DNA of 64,000 nt, from assembly GCF_963674565.1 (NCBI RefSeq), contig NZ_OY771430.1:2976001-3040000 (forward strand), given 5' to 3'. Source of the DNA: an uncultured Carboxylicivirga sp. (lineage in GTDB: Bacteria; Bacteroidota; Bacteroidia; Bacteroidales; Marinilabiliaceae). The notes under the pieces were generated by a model. It did no database searches. It was not told the origin of the DNA and worked only from the letters and a program-made list of their open reading frames with translations. Position 1 is the stretch's first letter, and each line of letters opens with the position of its first letter. A program made the position numbers and the translations under genes. Positions 8,162 to 17,647 of the stretch are shown piece after piece.

Positions 8162-11023
8162 ATGGCAGAAAAAAAAGCAGCAGATCAAGGATCTTTTGTT
8201 GAAGATCCGGGACAGATAGATGTATACGGGGCAAGAGTTCATAACCTTCAAAATATAGATGTTAGCATTCCGCGTGACAAATTAGTTGTTGTAACTGGTT
8301 TAAGCGGAAGTGGAAAATCATCACTTGCTTTTGATACTATCTATGCTGAAGGTCAGCGTCGATATATTGAAACCTTCTCTGCCTATGCCCGCCAGTTTTT
8401 AGGAAATATGGAACGTCCGGATGTGGATAAAATTACCGGATTAAGCCCAGTAATTTCAATAGAACAAAAAACCACCGGAAAAAACCCACGCTCAACAGTT
8501 GGAACAACCACAGAGATATACGATTTTCTTCGTCTTTTGTATGCTCGCGCCGGACAAGCATATTCTTACAAAACAGGTGAGTTAATGGTAAAGTATACTG
8601 ATGAGCAAATTCTGAAACTGATACTGGAACAATTCAACAGAAAGAAGGCATACATTGCTGCTCCGTTGGTTAAAGGACGAAAGGGCCATTACAAAGAATT
8701 ATTTGATCAGATACGAAAAAAAGGATTTTTGCATGTTCGTATTGACGGGGAAATTCACGAAGTGGTTCAGGGTATGAAAGTAGACAGGTACAAGAATCAC
8801 TTTATCGAAATGGTTGTTGATCGGGTTAAAATATCTGATGATGACACCAAGCGACTAAAAGAAAGTATTCAGCTTGCCATGCAGCATGGGAAAGGAATTA
8901 TGATGCTGGTAGATGCAGAGTCGGGCGACCAACGATACTACAGCCGTCAGTTGATGTGCCCAACAAGTGGAATTTCATACAACGAACCTGCACCCCACTC
9001 TTTCTCATTTAACTCTCCTCAGGGAGCCTGTCCTAAATGCAAAGGATTAGGAACACTTGACGAAGTTGACTTCGATAAGATTGTTCCGGATCCTAAAGCC
9101 ACCATTAAAAATGGAGGGATTGCTCCTCTAGGTAAATACAAGAATAACCTCATCTTCTGGCAAATTGAAGCTATTGGAGAAAAACATGGCTTTACCATAA
9201 ATACACCCATTAAAAACATTCCGGAAGAAGCAATTGATATTATACTTCATGGCTCCAGTGAACCTGTCACTCTTAAGAACACTCCATTAGGAGGTTCTTC
9301 TAATTACTATTTGAGTTTTGAGGGAGTGATAAAATATATTCTTGACCAGCAAGATAATGACACATCAATGCAAGCCCGCAAATGGGCTCGTCAGTTTATT
9401 AAGCATACGCAATGCGATGAGTGTAATGGGCAAAGATTAAACCTCGAGGCATTACATTTTAAAATTGACAACAAGAATATAGCTGAGCTGGCTGATATGG
9501 ATCTGGGACTACTTCATACCTGGTTTGACGGATTAGAAGATCGCTTAACACAAAAGCAAAAAACCATTGGTTATGAAGTTTTAAAAGAAATAAGGAGCAG
9601 ACTGGGATTTTTAATTGATGTTGGATTGGATTATCTATCATTAAATCGAGGCGCCATGACTTTATCTGGTGGTGAAAGTCAACGCATAAGGCTGGCAACA
9701 CAAATTGGGTCGCAGTTGGTAAATGTTCTTTATATACTAGACGAACCAAGTATCGGTTTACACCAGCGAGATAATCATCGTTTAATAAACTCTCTTTGCC
9801 AACTACGTGATACAGGAAACTCTGTTTTGGTAGTTGAGCATGATAAAGACATGATGCTGGCTGCCGATTATGTAATTGACATGGGACCACATGCGGGTCG
9901 CCACGGTGGAGAAGTTGTAGCTGCAGGAACTGCAATGGAGATCATGCAAAAGAATTCTTTAACGGCAGATTATCTGACAGGTCGTAAAAAGATTGAATTA
10001 CCGGTTAGAAGAAGAGAAGGAAATGGAAAAATACTTTCAATAAAAGGAGCAACTGGCCACAATCTTAAAAGTATTAATGTTGATTTTCCTTTGGGTAAGT
10101 TGATTTGTGTAACCGGTGTTTCAGGAAGTGGTAAATCTTCGTTGGTTAATGAGACGCTCTACCCCATTCTTAATCAACATTTTTATAATGCTGTTAAAGA
10201 TCCTCTACCATACAAATCTGTTGAAGGGCTGGAACATTTAGATAAAGTAGTTGATGTGGATCAAACACCACTGGGTCGAACACCAAGATCAAACCCTGCT
10301 ACTTACACAAAGCTATTTGATGAGATTAGAAAACTGTTTGCTGAGTTACCCGAATCAAAAATCAGGGCATACAAACCAGGCAGATTCTCGTTTAATGTAG
10401 CCGGTGGAAGATGTGAAACATGCAAAGGTGGAGGTGTTCAGGTTATCGAAATGAATTTCTTACCGGATGTTATGGTTGAATGTCCCGATTGTGGTGGTCG
10501 CCGATATAACCGCGAGACATTAGAAGTAAGATACAAAGGCAAATCAATTGGCGATGTGCTTGATATGACCATTAATCAGGCTGTTGAATTTTTTGCCCAC
10601 ATACCTAAACTTATTAAGATATTAAAAACTTTACAGGATGTTGGCCTGGGATATATTACATTAGGTCAACCTTCAACAACATTATCAGGTGGTGAAAGTC
10701 AAAGAGTGAAACTGGCTACAGAACTGGCTAAGCGTGATACCGGACAAACCATTTATATTTTGGATGAGCCTACAACAGGGTTACATTTCGAAGACATTAG
10801 AGTACTTCTGGATGTATTAAAACGACTTGTTGATAAAGGCAATACTGTATTAGTGATTGAACACAATCTGGACGTTATAAAAGTAGCTGATCACATCATT
10901 GATATTGGCCCCGATGGCGGACGATTTGGCGGCGAACTGGTTTGCAGTGGAACACCAGAAGAAGTATCCAAAAACAAGAAGAGTTATACAGCTAAATTTT
11001 TAAAAGAGGAATTAAAAGCATAA
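8162..11023 (+). CDS. uvrA: UvrA, excinuclease ABC subunit A
   Basis: A 953-residue DNA damage-recognition ATPase of nucleotide excision repair. It shows two ABC ATPase modules: Walker A GLSGSGKS at 46-53 and GVSGSGKSS in the second half, with signatures LSGGESQRIRLA and LSGGESQRVKLA. The C-terminal zinc module is complete (CETC ... CPDC). In the first zinc module the leading pair reads CPTSG instead of CPxCG, so one Cys ligand is Ser, while the later CPKC pair is intact. Length is normal for the family. It is flanked by hairpins and appears monocistronic. Confidence 0.97.
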   Translation: MAEKKAADQGSFVEDPGQIDVYGARVHNLQNIDVSIPRDKLVVVTGLSGSGKSSLAFDTIYAEGQRRYIETFSAYARQFLGNMERPDVDKITGLSPVISIEQKTTGKNPRSTVGTTTEIYDFLRLLYARAGQAYSYKTGELMVKYTDEQILKLILEQFNRKKAYIAAPLVKGRKGHYKELFDQIRKKGFLHVRIDGEIHEVVQGMKVDRYKNHFIEMVVDRVKISDDDTKRLKESIQLAMQHGKGIMMLVDAESGDQRYYSRQLMCPTSGISYNEPAPHSFSFNSPQGACPKCKGLGTLDEVDFDKIVPDPKATIKNGGIAPLGKYKNNLIFWQIEAIGEKHGFTINTPIKNIPEEAIDIILHGSSEPVTLKNTPLGGSSNYYLSFEGVIKYILDQQDNDTSMQARKWARQFIKHTQCDECNGQRLNLEALHFKIDNKNIAELADMDLGLLHTWFDGLEDRLTQKQKTIGYEVLKEIRSRLGFLIDVGLDYLSLNRGAMTLSGGESQRIRLATQIGSQLVNVLYILDEPSIGLHQRDNHRLINSLCQLRDTGNSVLVVEHDKDMMLAADYVIDMGPHAGRHGGEVVAAGTAMEIMQKNSLTADYLTGRKKIELPVRRREGNGKILSIKGATGHNLKSINVDFPLGKLICVTGVSGSGKSSLVNETLYPILNQHFYNAVKDPLPYKSVEGLEHLDKVVDVDQTPLGRTPRSNPATYTKLFDEIRKLFAELPESKIRAYKPGRFSFNVAGGRCETCKGGGVQVIEMNFLPDVMVECPDCGGRRYNRETLEVRYKGKSIGDVLDMTINQAVEFFAHIPKLIKILKTLQDVGLGYITLGQPSTTLSGGESQRVKLATELAKRDTGQTIYILDEPTTGLHFEDIRVLLDVLKRLVDKGNTVLVIEHNLDVIKVADHIIDIGPDGGRFGGELVCSGTPEEVSKNKKSYTAKFLKEELKA

Positions 11024-11045
11024 CTGATCGATATTCGCAAAACTT

Positions 11046-11081
11046 AAAACAGGTATTCATATAAAGAGTCCCTGTTTTTTT
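11046..11081 (+). terminator. Rho-independent terminator after uvrA
   Basis: AAAACAGG (11046-11053) pairs with CCTGTTTT (11071-11078) across a 17-base loop, then T residues follow. Confidence 0.75.
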
Positions 11082-11162
11082 ATTTCTTATTATGCCTTAT
11101 ACATGAATAATATAATTTTCTGATATTAATCCGTATTTTTAATTCCCTAAAACCTTAACAAT

Positions 11163-12827
11163 ATGAAACGCACCGTACGTATTAAGTGTCTTAACAATAA
11201 CCTCCAGAAAGAATATCCACTTGGCACCACTCTTCAGCAAATTGCTGATGATATGAACATTCAACTTCAGAATCCTATTTTAGGTGCCTATGTCAACAAC
11301 ACATTAACTGAATTATCATACGAATTATATCATCCTAAAAATATTCGTTTTATCGATATTACTGAACCCGATGGTATGCGAATGTACATTCGTAGTCTAT
11401 CATTTGTATTATCATTAGCTGTGAAAGAACTTTATCCACATGCTACCTTACGCATCGAACATTCTGTATCTAAAGGCACCTATTGCTCATTGGAAAATAT
11501 TGAAGAACTTCAGATGACCGAGGTTTTAGAGATTGGTGATAAAATGCGTAAACTTATAGATGCTGACATTCCATTTATTCGTAAAGAAAAAGAATCGGAT
11601 GAAGTGATAAAACTTTTCGAGGCTGAAAATCAATTTGATAAAACTGATTTAATTAAACACCGTGGTCAGGTCTATACTACCTATTATACTTTGGATAATC
11701 ATATTGGCATGTATTATGGCTACATGGTCCCATCCACAGGCTATCTAAAGGTTTTTGATCTTATCAAGTATTATAATGGAATGCTACTTCAAATACCCAA
11801 AAGAACTCAGCCAGACCTACTGGAAGATATTGTGATCCAAAATAAGATGTTTGATATTTTTCAGGAATTTGCAGAATGGAACAGAGTATTAAAAGTTAGT
11901 AACCTGGCTGATATTAACTCGGCATGTAACAATGGCAAAGCTGAAACATTGGTTAAGGTTTCTGAGGCCCTCCACGAAAAAAAGATAGGACATATCGCAG
12001 ACATGATTGCTGCCCGGAATCATCAGGTAAAATTAGTTCTTATCAGTGGTCCTTCATCTAGTGGCAAAACCACTTTCGGCAAACGTCTGGCTATTCAACT
12101 GATGGTTGCTGGTATGAAGCCATTAAATCTTTCATTGGATAATTACTTTGTCAATCGCGAGCAGACACCCTTGGATGAAAATGGTGATTTTGATTTTGAA
12201 GCACTCAATGCTTTAGATATAGAATTATTCAATCAACAGCTTGTTGATCTGCTGGCCGGTAAAGAAGTAGAAATTCCAAAATTCTCATTTGAGAAGGGTG
12301 AGCGCTTTTATGATGGTGAGAAATTACAGATGGGTGATGACAATATTTTGATTGTTGAAGGTATTCATGGCTTAAATCCCGAATTGACTCACCTTATTCC
12401 CAACGAATCTAAATTTAAGATTTACGTCTCTGCCTTAACATCTATCAATATTGATAATCAAAACCTGATTCATACAACCGACAATCGTTTAATAAGAAGA
12501 ATTGTTCGTGACTATAAATATCGTAAATATTCTGCGCAAGACACTATCTCACGCTGGCCAAGTGTAAGACGTGGCGAGGATTTGCATATCTTCCCGTACC
12601 AGGAGGAAGCTGATGTAATGTTTAATACAGCATTGCTTTACGAATTATCTGTTTTGAAACCATTAGCAGAATCAATCTTACTGGAAGTTCAACCTAATCA
12701 AAAGGAATATTCTGAAGCCAGAAGATTATTGCGTTTCTTTAGTTATTTCAAACCTTTATTAAGTTCTGACATACCACCAACATCAATATTACGCGAATTT
12801 GTAGGAGGCAGTAGTTTTAGTTATTAA
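11163..12827 (+). CDS. TGS-domain nucleoside (uridine-type) kinase
   Basis: A 554-residue multidomain protein. Residues 1-65 form a TGS domain (KEYPLGTTLQQIA), about 70-230 resemble the threonyl-tRNA synthetase second additional (editing-like) domain, and about 280-490 form a uridine kinase/phosphoribulokinase P-loop domain with Walker A GPSSSGKT at 296-303. This architecture is common in Bacteroidetes and is annotated as nucleoside kinase; the expected reaction is NTP-dependent phosphorylation of uridine or cytidine. The role of the tRNA-synthetase-derived part is not known to me. ATG 11163 is the first start and gives the canonical N-terminus. Confidence 0.87.
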   Translation: MKRTVRIKCLNNNLQKEYPLGTTLQQIADDMNIQLQNPILGAYVNNTLTELSYELYHPKNIRFIDITEPDGMRMYIRSLSFVLSLAVKELYPHATLRIEHSVSKGTYCSLENIEELQMTEVLEIGDKMRKLIDADIPFIRKEKESDEVIKLFEAENQFDKTDLIKHRGQVYTTYYTLDNHIGMYYGYMVPSTGYLKVFDLIKYYNGMLLQIPKRTQPDLLEDIVIQNKMFDIFQEFAEWNRVLKVSNLADINSACNNGKAETLVKVSEALHEKKIGHIADMIAARNHQVKLVLISGPSSSGKTTFGKRLAIQLMVAGMKPLNLSLDNYFVNREQTPLDENGDFDFEALNALDIELFNQQLVDLLAGKEVEIPKFSFEKGERFYDGEKLQMGDDNILIVEGIHGLNPELTHLIPNESKFKIYVSALTSINIDNQNLIHTTDNRLIRRIVRDYKYRKYSAQDTISRWPSVRRGEDLHIFPYQEEADVMFNTALLYELSVLKPLAESILLEVQPNQKEYSEARRLLRFFSYFKPLLSSDIPPTSILREFVGGSSFSY

Positions 12828-12831
12828 TTAT

Positions 12832-12839
12832 TATATTTG
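12832..12839 (+). promoter_or_regulatory. Candidate -7 box upstream of the small barrel-protein gene
   Basis: TATATTTG matches TAnnTTTG and lies 31 bases before ATG 12870. No TTG is found at the optimal upstream distance. Confidence 0.4.
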
Positions 12840-12869
12840 ATTATATTATTAACCTCTCTTCTAAGTAAT

Positions 12870-13433
12870 ATGAAAATCAAACTTTTCCTTATTATTTCCA
12901 TAATGACAATTGGAAATATAGCCAATGTTATGGCGCAAAACGAACAAGATTCAACTGAAGTGTATAAAATTGCTGACCCGGTTTCTCTCGGCCTAGGATT
13001 TGGACAGGATTATGGAGGTCTTGGTGCAAACTTTTTAGTCTATCCTCAGGATAATATAGGATTCTTCTTTGGTGGTGGATATGCAATAGCCGGTTTTGGT
13101 TATAATGTGGGTGCTAAAATTAGATTTTTTTCTAAAACCAATCCCCGCACAAACTTCTTCATAACAGGAATGTATGGATACAATGCGGCAATAAAAGTTC
13201 AGAATGCTTCAGAATTTGATAAGTTGTTTTACGGCCCCACTATCGGATTTGGTTTAGATACTGGAAAAAGATCATATAGAAATGGATACTGGTCCTTCGC
13301 TTTGCTTATCCCTTTCAGAAGCAGTGCAGTACAGGATTATTTTGACGACCTTGAAGACAATCATGGCGTTCAATTTGAAAATGAACTTTTACCTATTAGT
13401 TTTTCAATTGGCTATCGCTTTAGACTAAATTAA
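12870..13433 (+). CDS. Small secreted outer-membrane beta-barrel-like protein
   Basis: A 187-residue protein with a clear signal peptide (about residues 1-21, ending VMAQ) followed by alternating Gly/aromatic strands such as GLGFGQDYGG, FFFGGGYA and ISFSIGYRFRLN. The terminal aromatic-rich strand is typical of outer-membrane barrels; eight strands would fit the size. I do not recognise a specific family. ATG 12870 was chosen because it begins the signal peptide; the upstream in-frame codons are AT-rich promoter DNA. The next gene follows after 30 bases and may be cotranscribed. Confidence 0.7.
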   Translation: MKIKLFLIISIMTIGNIANVMAQNEQDSTEVYKIADPVSLGLGFGQDYGGLGANFLVYPQDNIGFFFGGGYAIAGFGYNVGAKIRFFSKTNPRTNFFITGMYGYNAAIKVQNASEFDKLFYGPTIGFGLDTGKRSYRNGYWSFALLIPFRSSAVQDYFDDLEDNHGVQFENELLPISFSIGYRFRLN

Positions 13434-13463
13434 CTCAGTTATCAATACTAAATCAAAATCAAT

Positions 13464-13991
13464 ATGAAATCAGTTCTTATAACTATTTTACTTGCTCTAT
13501 CATTGACCTTATCTTTTGGACAATCATCTGACAAGGCTACAGTTTATATTATCAGAACTTCAGGACTAGGGGCAGCAGTAAATTTTAAATATTTCGTAGG
13601 AGATCAATTTATTGGAAAAACCAATTATGGGAAGTACTTCAAACTTGAGTTGGATCCCGGTGAATATGTTATTTGGGCCAAAGCCGAAAACAGAGATTAT
13701 GTTCATGCAACGGTTGAAGCAGGTAAAACCTATCTCATTGATGCTGTGCCGCAAATGGGTGCATTCAAAGCAGGAGTTAATTTAAAAGCTTTAAATAATC
13801 CAACTGAAAAAGAATGGAAAATAATCAATAAATACTTTGAAAAGAGAAAACTACTTGAATACGATGAAGAAAAAAGGGCACTTGAACAAAGAGACTATGC
13901 TGATATTATCATTAAAGGACTTGATCATTACAATAATAAAGTAGTCATGGCGAGAGATCTTCAAAGATTAACAACTCCGGTAGAATTATAA
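13464..13991 (+). CDS. DUF2846-like secreted protein
   Basis: A 175-residue protein with a signal peptide (MKSVLITILLALSLTLSFG). The sequence then reads ATVYIIRTSGLGAAVNFKY...IGKTNYGKYF...LDPGEYVIWAKAEN...VEAGKTYLIDA, the order of small strands seen in DUF2846/PEGA-like domains that present a short beta-sandwich in the periplasm. The last 60 residues are charged and helical. Function is unknown. Its signal sequence lacks a lipobox Cys, so it is soluble or weakly attached. It probably shares a transcript with the barrel gene upstream and ends at a terminator. Confidence 0.68.
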   Translation: MKSVLITILLALSLTLSFGQSSDKATVYIIRTSGLGAAVNFKYFVGDQFIGKTNYGKYFKLELDPGEYVIWAKAENRDYVHATVEAGKTYLIDAVPQMGAFKAGVNLKALNNPTEKEWKIINKYFEKRKLLEYDEEKRALEQRDYADIIIKGLDHYNNKVVMARDLQRLTTPVEL

Positions 13992-14045
13992 TAAAAGTGC
14001 CTTCCGGATATTTAGTTAAAATTTAGTTTTAGAATATTATAAAAT

Positions 14046-14088
14046 AAATGACCTGAATGAATAATTTCTTTCAGGTCATTTTGCTTTT
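14046..14088 (+). terminator. Rho-independent terminator after the DUF2846-like gene
   Basis: A 12-bp perfect stem (14046-14057 with 14070-14081, core ATGACCTGAA) with a 12-base loop is followed by TTGCTTTTTA. Confidence 0.85.
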
Positions 14089-14099
14089 TATCATTTTAT

Positions 14100-14107
14100 T
14101 ACCTTTG
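14100..14107 (+). promoter_or_regulatory. Probable -7 box of the DPM1-like glycosyltransferase gene
   Basis: TACCTTTG matches TAnnTTTG and lies 24 bases before ATG 14132. A TTG at 14081-14083 leaves only 16 bases of spacing, shorter than ideal. Confidence 0.45.
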
Positions 14108-14131
14108 GCCTATTCATTTTAATAAGTTCAG

Positions 14132-14863
14132 ATGAGTAAGAACCTGGTTATTATACCGACTTATAACGAGAAAGAGAATATTGAAAATATAATAAGGGTA
14201 GTTTTTGAATTACCTCGTGAATTTGAAATCCTGATCATTGAGGATAGCTCTCCTGATGGCACCGCAGATATTATCAGAAGGCTTCAGCAGGAATTTCCAT
14301 CGAAGCTTCATATGGTTGAGCGCAAAGGAAAACTTGGATTAGGAACTGCTTATATAGCAGGTTTTAAATGGGCTATTGAGCATCAATTTGATTTCATATT
14401 TGAGATGGATGCCGACTTTTCTCATCCTCCAAAAGACCTGATTAGCCTGCATGATGCTTGCCTTAATCAGAATGCCGATCTGGCAATCGGCTCCAGATAT
14501 ATTTCGGGTGTTAATGTGGTGAACTGGCCAATGGGACGAGTTCTCATGTCTTACTTCGCATCAGTATACGTTCGCTTCATAACCCGTATGAAAATAATGG
14601 ATACCACTGCAGGGTTTAAATGTTATCGTAGAAAGGTTCTTGAAACTATTAAACTGGATAAAATTCGGTTAAAAGGATATGCGTTTCAGATTGAAATGAA
14701 ATTTACAACATGGAAGTATGGTTTTAAAATAGTGGAAGTCCCCATTGTTTTTACAGACCGTACACAAGGAACTTCAAAAATGAGTGGAGGAATTTTTAAC
14801 GAAGCAGTGTGGGGTGTTATAAAAATGAAGATTGCAAGCTTCTTCAAAAGCTATGAAGTTTGA
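14132..14863 (+). CDS. Polyprenol monophosphomannose synthase (DPM1-like GT2)
   Basis: A 243-residue soluble family-2 glycosyltransferase. VIIPTYNEKENI opens the fold, IIEDSSPDGTAD and EMDADFSHPP supply the nucleotide-sugar and metal-binding acidic residues, and IGSRYISG and TAGFKCYRRKVL match the DPM1 family. The expected reaction transfers mannose (or a related sugar) from GDP-sugar to polyprenyl phosphate at the cytosolic face of the membrane, providing a donor for periplasmic GT-C enzymes. No membrane tail is present. The dihydroorotase gene follows after about 50 bases. Confidence 0.87.
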   Translation: MSKNLVIIPTYNEKENIENIIRVVFELPREFEILIIEDSSPDGTADIIRRLQQEFPSKLHMVERKGKLGLGTAYIAGFKWAIEHQFDFIFEMDADFSHPPKDLISLHDACLNQNADLAIGSRYISGVNVVNWPMGRVLMSYFASVYVRFITRMKIMDTTAGFKCYRRKVLETIKLDKIRLKGYAFQIEMKFTTWKYGFKIVEVPIVFTDRTQGTSKMSGGIFNEAVWGVIKMKIASFFKSYEV

Positions 14864-14914
14864 CTTTAAGCCACACTCTTGGTAAATTTATCAATTAACG
14901 CGAAAAACAAAGAT

Positions 14915-16252
14915 ATGTCAACCATACTGATTAAAAATGCAACCATCATCAACGAAGGCATTCAAAAAAAAGGAAGTGTTTTAGTTGAAAATGATCTGAT
15001 CAAAACAGTTATTTACAACGGTGAATTACCATTGGCTGATGAAACGATTAATGCAGAAGGATTACTTTTACTACCTGGTGCAATTGACGATCAGGTGCAT
15101 TTTCGTGAACCGGGCTTAACTCACAAAGGTGACATCAACAGTGAATCAAAAGCAGCTGTAGCAGGAGGAATCACTTCTTTTATGGAAATGCCCAACACTA
15201 ATCCGCAGGCAACTACTCAGGAAATATTAGAAGAAAAATATAAGATAGCAGCTAAGAATTCTGTTGCAAACTATTCTTTTTACATAGGAGCTACAAACGA
15301 CAATGTTGAAGAGCTACTCAAAACTAATCCAAAGACTGTTTGTGGCATTAAGATCTTTATGGGTTCATCAACAGGAAACATGCTGGTTGATAACGAATCG
15401 ATACTGGATAAAATTTTTGCAGAGAGTAAGGTTTTAATCGCGACTCATTGCGAAGATGAAGCTACAATCCGCGAAAACACAACAATCTATAAAAACAAGT
15501 TTGGCGATGATATGCCTTTCAAATATCACCCGGTTATCAGATCGGCTGAGGCCTGTTACATGTCGTCGAAAAAGGCTTCAACTCTGGCTCGTAAACACAA
15601 TGCCCGACTGCACATTCTTCATTTGAGTTCAGCCGAAGAGCTCGAATTACTCGATCAGGGTATGCCATTGAAAGATAAAAAGGTTACCGGTGAAGTTTGT
15701 GTGCACCATCTTTGGTTTAGTGATAAAGATTACGACTCATATGGTTCGCGAATCAAATGGAATCCGGCTGTAAAATCAGAGCATGATAGGGATGAGTTAC
15801 GCAAAGGTCTGGCTGATGGTCGCCTTGACATTGTTGCCACAGACCATGCTCCTCATACAAAGGAAGAAAAAGACAACAAGTATTTTAAAGCTCCTTCCGG
15901 GGGACCATTGGTACAACATGCCTTAGTAGCCATGTTGGAAATGGTGAAACAAGGTCATTTTACCTATGAAATGGTAGTTGAAAAAATGAGTCATAATCCG
16001 GCAATTTTATTTCATATTGAAAAGCGTGGCTATATCAAAGAAGGCTTTAAAGCTGATCTGGTATTAGTCGATCCTAATCAAACCAGGGAAGTTAAACCAG
16101 AAAACATTCTTTATAAATGTGGCTGGTCGCCTTTTGAAGGAACTCCATTTTCTCACACCGTAACCCATACTTTAGTAAATGGTCAGTTGGCTTATTCAAA
16201 TGGTCAGGTAAATGAAAAGGTTAGAGGAGAGCGTCTTTCTTTTGACAGATAA
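14915..16252 (+). CDS. pyrC: Dihydroorotase
   Basis: A 445-residue amidohydrolase catalysing ring closure of N-carbamoyl-aspartate in pyrimidine synthesis. VHFREPGLTHKGD carries the HxR metal motif, GIKIFMGSSTGNM supplies the carbamylatable Lys, HILHLSS gives further His ligands, and TDHAPHTKEEK is the characteristic DHAPH segment. I chose ATG 14915 rather than the in-frame TTG at 14879, because the protein then begins MSTILIKNATIINEG as expected for the family. The downstream lipoprotein gene begins 19 bases later. Confidence 0.92.
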   Translation: MSTILIKNATIINEGIQKKGSVLVENDLIKTVIYNGELPLADETINAEGLLLLPGAIDDQVHFREPGLTHKGDINSESKAAVAGGITSFMEMPNTNPQATTQEILEEKYKIAAKNSVANYSFYIGATNDNVEELLKTNPKTVCGIKIFMGSSTGNMLVDNESILDKIFAESKVLIATHCEDEATIRENTTIYKNKFGDDMPFKYHPVIRSAEACYMSSKKASTLARKHNARLHILHLSSAEELELLDQGMPLKDKKVTGEVCVHHLWFSDKDYDSYGSRIKWNPAVKSEHDRDELRKGLADGRLDIVATDHAPHTKEEKDNKYFKAPSGGPLVQHALVAMLEMVKQGHFTYEMVVEKMSHNPAILFHIEKRGYIKEGFKADLVLVDPNQTREVKPENILYKCGWSPFEGTPFSHTVTHTLVNGQLAYSNGQVNEKVRGERLSFDR

Positions 16253-16271
16253 AACATCAAGACTATACTTC

Positions 16272-16781
16272 ATGAATAAAATAACCACCTTAAAGCACAT
16301 CCTTATTATTGCGATGTGCTTTTTGGGTTTATTACAAGCCTGTAATAATCCAAAAAACTCTAGTAATTCTACTACAAATGAAAAAATTAGTGGTGAGCTT
16401 TTGGCTGACACTATTATCTATAGTGTAGAAATCAAAAACTATGATCCTAATGACCATTGGAAAGATGAATGTTTAAAAAGTCTGGATCGAAAAAAAATGG
16501 TTAATCAGTTATTTGAATCTGTTTATGATCATAAAGCACAAGCCTTTAATTACATGACTGAAGCTCCAATGAGTATTTCAGAGGTAAAGGCGATTGAAGA
16601 GCAAGAAGGTTTTTCAAGAGATCAGGTTGGGAAACTTCAATTTTGGGAATCGTGGTTCTACGATGAACAGCAACAAATAATGACTAAAAAGGTGCTATCA
16701 GTTTTGGTGTCGTATGAAGCAAATACTGATGACGGTGTTTTTCTGGGACACAAAGCAGCGTTTTATATCAAATTGAAATAG
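16272..16781 (+). CDS. Hypothetical lipoprotein
   Basis: A 169-residue protein with a lipoprotein signal: a hydrophobic stretch ending GLLQAC, with Cys24 as the lipidation site. The mature part starts with a Ser/Asn-rich linker and continues as a mixed alpha/beta domain (TIIYSVEIKNYDPN, FWESWFYDEQQQ, GHKAAFYIKLK) that I do not recognise. The motif around WFYDEQQ...TKKVLSV faintly recalls GldN-type proteins, but this is too weak to name. ATG 16272 places the signal peptide correctly; an earlier ATG at 16212 lies inside pyrC. Confidence 0.7.
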   Translation: MNKITTLKHILIIAMCFLGLLQACNNPKNSSNSTTNEKISGELLADTIIYSVEIKNYDPNDHWKDECLKSLDRKKMVNQLFESVYDHKAQAFNYMTEAPMSISEVKAIEEQEGFSRDQVGKLQFWESWFYDEQQQIMTKKVLSVLVSYEANTDDGVFLGHKAAFYIKLK

Positions 16782-17169
16782 AAAAACCCGAAAAAGGCTT
16801 ATCAGAAGTCTTAACTTCTTATCCAATCAAAGAATTAAAAAAGGTGTTTATTCGTAAATAAACACCTTTTTTAATTTAACAATATAGTAACACGAACAAA
16901 TCGTACATCTGTCTTCATTAGAAAATAATCTATAATTCAACATTATACCAAAAATCTACTTGTAATTTGTCACTGCATTATATTCTTAAAAATCTAATAT
17001 TACAATTTGTTTTTATTTAAACCAAAGAATGATTTCAAAAAAGTTAGCATTTATTATTCACTATTCTTTTAATCTTTATAATACATGTTGTTTGGAATAT
17101 TAATTATGTCTGTTAATTTTAAACATTATATTTAACCTTAGAATAACTCAAACCCTAATTCCTAACATT
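16782..17169. other. AT-rich intergenic region with one terminator
   Basis: This 388-base gap contains the strong hairpin at 16835-16874 and, beyond it, about 295 bases of very AT-rich DNA with no convincing reading frame, repeat or RNA structure. TTATATTTA near 17127 is a poor -7 match that might serve the next gene. Confidence 0.6.
16835..16874. terminator. Bidirectional Rho-independent terminator
   Basis: An 18-bp perfect stem (16835-16852 with 16857-16874) encloses a 4-base loop CGTA. AAAAAAGG and CCTTTTTT ends provide a T-tract on either strand. Confidence 0.9.
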
Positions 17170-17589
17170 ATGAAGAAACTATTCTTTATATCTCTTTGTA
17201 TTATTAATATCACTTCCTGTTCATTCTCTTATGAAGGTACTGGCAATTTTCTAACAGACGTTCAAACTATAGACGGAATAGATTATTGTTTCTCAGCCAT
17301 GACACGACTAAAAAACATAGAAATAATAGGAGCCAAATCTATTCGTATAGAAAGTAAAATAATGTTTCAGGGTTTAAATAAAACCATTGATATGATGATT
17401 TCTGATTCGGATTTTTCAAAAAAGATTAATCGAAAGAAATTAATAGACATGAAAGTTGAGAAAGTTTCGTTTCTAATGAATGAAGAGAAGAATAAAATTG
17501 ATTTATATTATTTAATTGATATTGAAGAGCATAAAGACACAATTGCTTTTACACTTCTTCATGTTGACGATAACTGGTCTATCAATTAA
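17170..17589 (+). CDS. Hypothetical small lipoprotein
   Basis: A 139-residue protein with a lipoprotein signal peptide; Cys17 in NITSCS is the predicted lipidation site. The mature part is Lys/Ile-rich with strands and one long helix and has no motif I recognise. Codon use is more AT-rich than in the surrounding metabolic genes. No convincing promoter or partner gene is visible; the next small secreted ORF follows after 58 bases. Confidence 0.6.
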   Translation: MKKLFFISLCIINITSCSFSYEGTGNFLTDVQTIDGIDYCFSAMTRLKNIEIIGAKSIRIESKIMFQGLNKTIDMMISDSDFSKKINRKKLIDMKVEKVSFLMNEEKNKIDLYYLIDIEEHKDTIAFTLLHVDDNWSIN

Positions 17590-17647
17590 ACTGACTAGCA
17601 GTAATTTATCATAAAAAAGTAATCAGCATCTATTTTAATTCATTAAC

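Noticed and set aside
9459..9935. Open frame on the minus strand inside uvrA
   Set aside because: It lies wholly within a well-supported gene and encodes no recognisable motif; many similar antisense frames in the window were dropped for the same reason.
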